A stretch of 15,285 nucleotides of DNA from DATCLA01 sp036564195 (GTDB lineage Bacteria > Bacillota > UBA4882 > UBA8346), in assembly GCA_036564195.1 (NCBI GenBank), contig DATCLA010000009.1, positions 1 to 15,285 of the forward strand, written 5' to 3'. A program made the translations under genes and the position numbers. The notes beneath the pieces are model-generated. The model searched no databases. It worked only from the letters and a program-made list of their open reading frames with translations, and was not told where the DNA came from. Below, in pieces: positions 15,143 to 15,285 of this stretch. Positions within the stretch are counted from its first letter, which is position 1. Each line of letters begins with the position of its first letter.

Positions 15143-15163
15143 TTAGTGGTTAAAACCGTTCAT
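15143..15163 (-). CDS. possible seven-codon leader reading frame
   Basis: An ATG at 15163 is preceded by AGGAGG with 5-base spacing, an unusually good ribosome binding site, yet the frame encodes only MNGFNH before a TAA. It lies 90 bases upstream of the 114-residue protein on the same strand. It could be a leader peptide or a chance match; no terminator or anti-terminator pair could be identified after it. Confidence 0.25.
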   Translation of the reverse strand: MNGFNH

Positions 15164-15218
15164 AAATCCCTCCTGTTCCTGCAGGATAATTTAGTAAAAA
15201 GTAGAAATATTTCTTAAA

Positions 15219-15248
15219 TTACAAATTATTCAAAATTATTATTATAAT
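15219..15248 (+). promoter_or_regulatory. weak candidate promoter for the plus-strand gene at the right edge
   Basis: A perfect TATAAT (15243-15248) in very AT-rich DNA has a poor TTACAA (15219-15224) 18 bases upstream. It would start transcription about 25 bases before the TTG at 15280. AT richness makes chance matches likely. Confidence 0.35.
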
Positions 15249-15279
15249 TTTTGATCTACTCGCAAAGGAGGAATTATCT

Positions 15280-15285
15280 TTGAAT
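15280..15285 (+). CDS. start of a plus-strand gene cut off by the window edge
   Basis: AAAGGAGG (15264-15271) lies 8 bases before a TTG at 15280, the best ribosome binding site and spacing on the plus strand near the edge. Only two codons are inside the window, so nothing can be said about the product. It would be divergent from the 114-residue protein gene. Confidence 0.4.

Noticed and set aside
1..15285. CRISPR array, insertion sequence, integrase, phage or toxin-antitoxin cassette
   Set aside because: No regularly spaced repeats, transposase motifs or terminal inverted repeats were seen; the only HEPN-like candidate lacks the nuclease motif and a visible partner.

Overview
The window looks like chromosomal DNA of a diderm (outer-membrane-bearing) member of the Bacillota (Firmicutes). 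Three things point there. Ribosome binding sites are strong AGGAGG types. The prkA / yhbH (DUF444) / spoVR trio, linked to sporulation or stress, is present. Two tandem proteins carry signal peptides, beta-strand-rich bodies and the C-terminal aromatic signature of outer-membrane barrels. I cannot name the genus. Almost everything reads on the minus strand, so the text below runs from high to low coordinates.

Right end (15280 to 13160): a plus-strand gene seems to start at the last bases of the window. Divergent from it is a 114-residue acidic helical protein, resembling a degenerate HEPN fold, in a leader that also holds a possible seven-codon reading frame. Next comes a promoter framed by a pair of AT-rich palindrome-like boxes, a roughly 190-base leader, and the first barrel gene.

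Middle (12990 to 6204): the second barrel gene ends inside the ribosome binding site of a LigB/Memo-AMMECR1 fusion. This is followed by the AmmeMemoRadiSam radical SAM enzyme. A separate promoter then appears to drive nadE (glutamine-dependent NAD synthetase) and a divergent PRPP synthetase, ended by a strong intrinsic terminator. The pieces suggest envelope, AmmeMemoRadiSam and NAD/PRPP functions side by side, but only the AmmeMemoRadiSam pair and nadE-prs are clear functional couples.

Left half (6013 to 587): prkA, yhbH and spoVR are tightly packed (23-base gap, then a 4-base ATGA overlap). They are followed by an orphan DPPY-type DNA methyltransferase with no restriction partner visible. 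A well-formed promoter drives tRNA-Ala(CGC). At the far left, an intrinsic terminator touches the ribosome binding site of a 39-codon small membrane-protein-like gene, an arrangement typical of attenuators.

No insertion sequence, CRISPR array, phage gene or rRNA was seen. The most interesting leads are the barrel to LigB/Memo-AMMECR1 translational linkage, the orphan methylase in the PrkA-YhbH-SpoVR neighbourhood, the attenuator-like leader at 190-220, and the operator-like pair at 14632-14675.
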